Assembly (NCBI GenBank): GCA_014872655.1
Contig: WHHJ01000065.1
Location: 1-9,000 of the forward strand
Length of the DNA stretch: 9,000 nt
Direction: 5' to 3'
Origin: Clostridia bacterium
GTDB taxonomy: Bacteria; Bacillota; Clostridia; Oscillospirales; UBA644
Each line of letters begins with the position of its first letter. Within the stretch, counting starts at the first letter, position 1. The notes under the pieces were generated by a model that was not told the origin of the DNA, made no database searches, and saw nothing but the letters and a program-made list of their open reading frames with translations. The position numbers and the translations under genes are program-made. Below are positions 6,915 to 9,000 of this stretch, in pieces.

Positions 6915-7639
6915 ATAATCTCCTCCTTATCCAAAACAGGACCGTCTTTACAGATCCGCTTATTTCCGTACTTGGTTTTACAGCTACAACCCATACAGGC
7001 GCCAAAACCACAGCCCATCCGCTCTTCAAAACTAAATTGGCCGCTTGTTTGCGTGGCCTGATAAACCGCTTTTAACATCGGTTCCGGCCCGCAGGTATAA
7101 AAATAAGTATACGACTCGACTTGCTTTAATGCATCCGTTACAAATCCTTTTACCCCGACACTGCCGTCTGCAGTTGCAATCAAGGTGGGAGCAATTTGAG
7201 CAAACTGATGCTGATAGAAAATTTCATCGGCGCAGTTAAAACCAAGAATCACGGTAGGCGTTTTGCCCTGCGCGATCAACTGGCGGCAAAGCCAATACAA
7301 GGGCGGAACGCCGACGCCTCCGCCGATCAAAAGCGGATTTTGCCCGCTGCGGGACAGATCATATCCGTTGCCCAGTCCGGTTAACAGATCCAGCGCTCCT
7401 CCGAGCTGCATTTGACTGAGTTTTTCCGTTCCTTCTCCTACCACTTTATAGATTAAGGTCAGCCGGTCATCCTCTACGTCGCATACAGAAATCGGCCGAC
7501 GCAAAAAACAGCCGTCAATTTTGAGATTGACAAATTGCCCCGGTTTCATAATAGCAGAAGTATCTCCCTGCAAGACCATTTGGCACACGTTTTTTGCGAT
7601 GGACGTATTTTCCACAATTTTAAAAAATCCCTGCTTCAT
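6908..7639 (-). CDS. pyrK: Dihydroorotate dehydrogenase B electron transfer subunit (FAD, [2Fe-2S])
   Basis: PyrK carries electrons from PyrD's FMN through a [2Fe-2S] cluster and FAD to NAD+. With the ATG at 7639 it has 243 residues, within the family range. In order one sees the FAD-binding RRPISVCDV motif (about 47-55), the glycine-rich nucleotide motif LLIGGGVGVPPL (103-114), and the cluster-binding cysteines Cys210, Cys215 and Cys218 in CGFGACMGC plus Cys230 in ICKDGPV. Cys220 is an extra nearby cysteine. The start shares ATGA with the pyrC stop, a classic coupled junction. An in-frame TTG at 7657 could extend it by six residues, but the ATGA overlap and the GGAAGG upstream favour 7639. 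Confidence 0.96.
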   Translation of the reverse strand: MKQGFFKIVENTSIAKNVCQMVLQGDTSAIMKPGQFVNLKIDGCFLRRPISVCDVEDDRLTLIYKVVGEGTEKLSQMQLGGALDLLTGLGNGYDLSRSGQNPLLIGGGVGVPPLYWLCRQLIAQGKTPTVILGFNCADEIFYQHQFAQIAPTLIATADGSVGVKGFVTDALKQVESYTYFYTCGPEPMLKAVYQATQTSGQFSFEERMGCGFGACMGCSCKTKYGNKRICKDGPVLDKEEIIW

Positions 7640-8907
7640 ATATCCGCATCCTTCCAAACCATTTTGCCGTTACAACATGTCATCTTACACGCACCAAAGA
7701 CCTCCCTGCCTGCAAACGGGGTGGCTCTGCCCTTGGACAAAAACGCAGACGGGTCGATGCGATAAGACTGTGTCAGATCGTAAACACAAAAATCAGCCGG
7801 CTGTCCGACGGCAAAGGTTCCACCGATGCCAAACCGGCGATTTGGGGCAGAGGACATCAAATCGATCAATTTGCTTAATGTCAGGATGCCGCACCGAACA
7901 AGCGATGTATACAAAATCGGAAAGGCCGTTTCCAGCCCCACAACACCCATAGCGCTTTTTTCCAATCCCCGCGCCTTTTCCTCCGCAGAATGCGGTGCGT
8001 GATCCGTTGCAATCATATCGATTGTTCCATCAAGAACGCCTTCAATTAGCGCTTCGCGATCCGAAGCATCCCGCAGCGGCGGATTCATCTTAAATCGGCC
8101 GTCTTCCTGTAATTGGGAATCATCTAAAACTAAATAATGCGGCGCCGTCTCGCAGCTGACATCTAATCCGTCCTGCTTGGCCTGCCGTATCAGCGACACA
8201 CTTTCTTTGGTTGAAATATGACAAACATGATACCGGCATCCGGTCTGACGTACGAATTGCAAATCCCGAGCAATCTGCTCATATTCACTGGCAGAGCAAA
8301 TGCCGCGATGCCCATGTTGCCGAGCATATTCACCCTGATGGATATAACCGCCCGCCAACAACGCATTTACCTCACAATGTGCAACAATCGGCTTATGAAC
8401 CTGCACCGCACGCTGCATGGCCTGAAGCATAATCTCATCCTGTTGAACGCCCCGACCGTCATCAGAAAAACCGACGACCCACTCAGACAATGCCTCAAAA
8501 TCAGAAAGCTGCCGCCCAGCCTGATCGCAAGTAATAGATGCATACGGATAAACCCGGACAACGGCCTGCCGTGCAATTTGATCTAATTGCAACTGTAAAT
8601 GTTCCATACTGTCCGGAACAGGCTTGACATTGGGCATAGAACAAACACTGGTATACCCCCCGTGCGCTGCGGCAAGGGTGCCCGTCTGTATGGTTTCTTT
8701 ATAAGAAAATCCCGGCTCTCGCAAATGCACGTGTACATCTGTAAAACCGGGAAAAACATGATAATTACCGCAATCCAGAACCAATACGTTCGGAACGGCG
8801 GCAATCTGCTGCGCAATATCAAAAATAAAACCGTCTTTTACGAGGATGTCGACATTTCGAAACTCATTCTCCCAAAAAACGGTGGCATTTTTTAATAATA
8901 AATTCAT
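7636..8907 (-). CDS. pyrC: Dihydroorotase
   Basis: PyrC reversibly closes N-carbamoyl-aspartate to dihydroorotate in the cytoplasm. The 423 residues (ATG at 8907) fit the class I amidohydrolase-type dihydroorotases of about 425 residues, unlike the about 345-residue enterobacterial form. Metal ligands are visible in order: His59 and His61 in DVHVHLREPG, Asp150 in GFSDDGRG, His177 in AHCE, His230 in CHIST, and the catalytic Asp302 in TDHAPH. The substrate-binding CSMPNVKPVPD segment is at 89-99. A frame extension to 8949 (MLFLYFLKSLRFRK) is unlikely because GAGG stands 9 nt before 8907 and the family begins near there. It is the first gene of the visible pyr cluster and overlaps pyrK by 4 nt. 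Confidence 0.96.
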   Translation of the reverse strand: MNLLLKNATVFWENEFRNVDILVKDGFIFDIAQQIAAVPNVLVLDCGNYHVFPGFTDVHVHLREPGFSYKETIQTGTLAAAHGGYTSVCSMPNVKPVPDSMEHLQLQLDQIARQAVVRVYPYASITCDQAGRQLSDFEALSEWVVGFSDDGRGVQQDEIMLQAMQRAVQVHKPIVAHCEVNALLAGGYIHQGEYARQHGHRGICSASEYEQIARDLQFVRQTGCRYHVCHISTKESVSLIRQAKQDGLDVSCETAPHYLVLDDSQLQEDGRFKMNPPLRDASDREALIEGVLDGTIDMIATDHAPHSAEEKARGLEKSAMGVVGLETAFPILYTSLVRCGILTLSKLIDLMSSAPNRRFGIGGTFAVGQPADFCVYDLTQSYRIDPSAFLSKGRATPFAGREVFGACKMTCCNGKMVWKDADI

Positions 8908-9000
8908 CTTTCTAAACCTCAATGATTTCAGAAAATACAGAAAAAGCACAACACATGACCTGTTTTTTACTTTTACTTTTTATGTATTTTACATCCAAGA
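8908..9000 (-). promoter_or_regulatory. Leader region upstream of pyrC (truncated by the window edge)
   Basis: The 93 bases before pyrC are A/T-rich. On the minus strand they hold the inverted repeat ATGTA-AAA-TACAT (8982-8994), with a TAAAAT that could be a -10, then A-rich AAAAGT repeats and a pyrimidine-rich stretch before GAGG. A 14-codon frame, MCCAFSVFSEIIEV, runs from 8956 to a TAG at 8912, four bases before the pyrC ATG. No hairpin followed by a U-run and no PyrR-binding loop is evident. The actual promoter may lie beyond the edge, and an upstream pyr gene cannot be excluded. Confidence 0.3.

Overview
The window looks like a chromosomal stretch of a Gram-positive Bacillota bacterium, of a Clostridia or Erysipelotrichia type. 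The evidence is strong AGGAGG-type ribosome binding sites, a class 1B dihydroorotate dehydrogenase (PyrD with PyrK), a separate zinc-binding aspartate carbamoyltransferase regulatory chain (PyrI), and a sigma factor with a C-terminal winged helix of a kind I associate with gut Bacillota. Genus and species cannot be fixed from the sequence. Every real gene I find lies on the minus strand, so transcription runs from high to low coordinates.

Region 8908-3285 is a tightly packed pyrimidine operon in the order pyrC, pyrK, pyrD, pyrF, pyrE, pyrB, pyrI. Junctions are a 4-nt ATGA overlap (pyrC/pyrK), a 7-nt overlap (pyrK/pyrD), a 1-nt TGATG overlap (pyrD/pyrF), and gaps of 13, 20 and 1 nt (pyrF/pyrE, pyrE/pyrB, pyrB/pyrI). 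Together the products cover carbamoyl phosphate plus aspartate to UMP: PyrBI makes carbamoyl-aspartate, PyrC closes the ring, PyrDK oxidises dihydroorotate with NAD+, PyrE adds phosphoribose and PyrF decarboxylates OMP. Carbamoyl phosphate synthetase (carAB) and pyrR are not in the window. The 93 bases visible upstream of pyrC hold no recognisable PyrR attenuator, but the region is cut by the window edge.

Region 3284-1224 holds a 158-base spacer with a likely extended -10 promoter and a weak terminator-like hairpin. Then comes a 601-residue Na+/phosphate cotransporter-type membrane protein fused to a PhoU-like domain, which ends at a strong intrinsic terminator.

Region 1097-1 is a single open frame that runs off the left edge after 365 codons. 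It encodes an ECF-like sigma-70 factor (regions 2 and 4) joined to a long C-terminal part with a probable winged helix. This is the least ordinary gene here. The rest is a standard biosynthetic operon plus a transporter, and I see no mobile element, CRISPR array, tRNA or rRNA.
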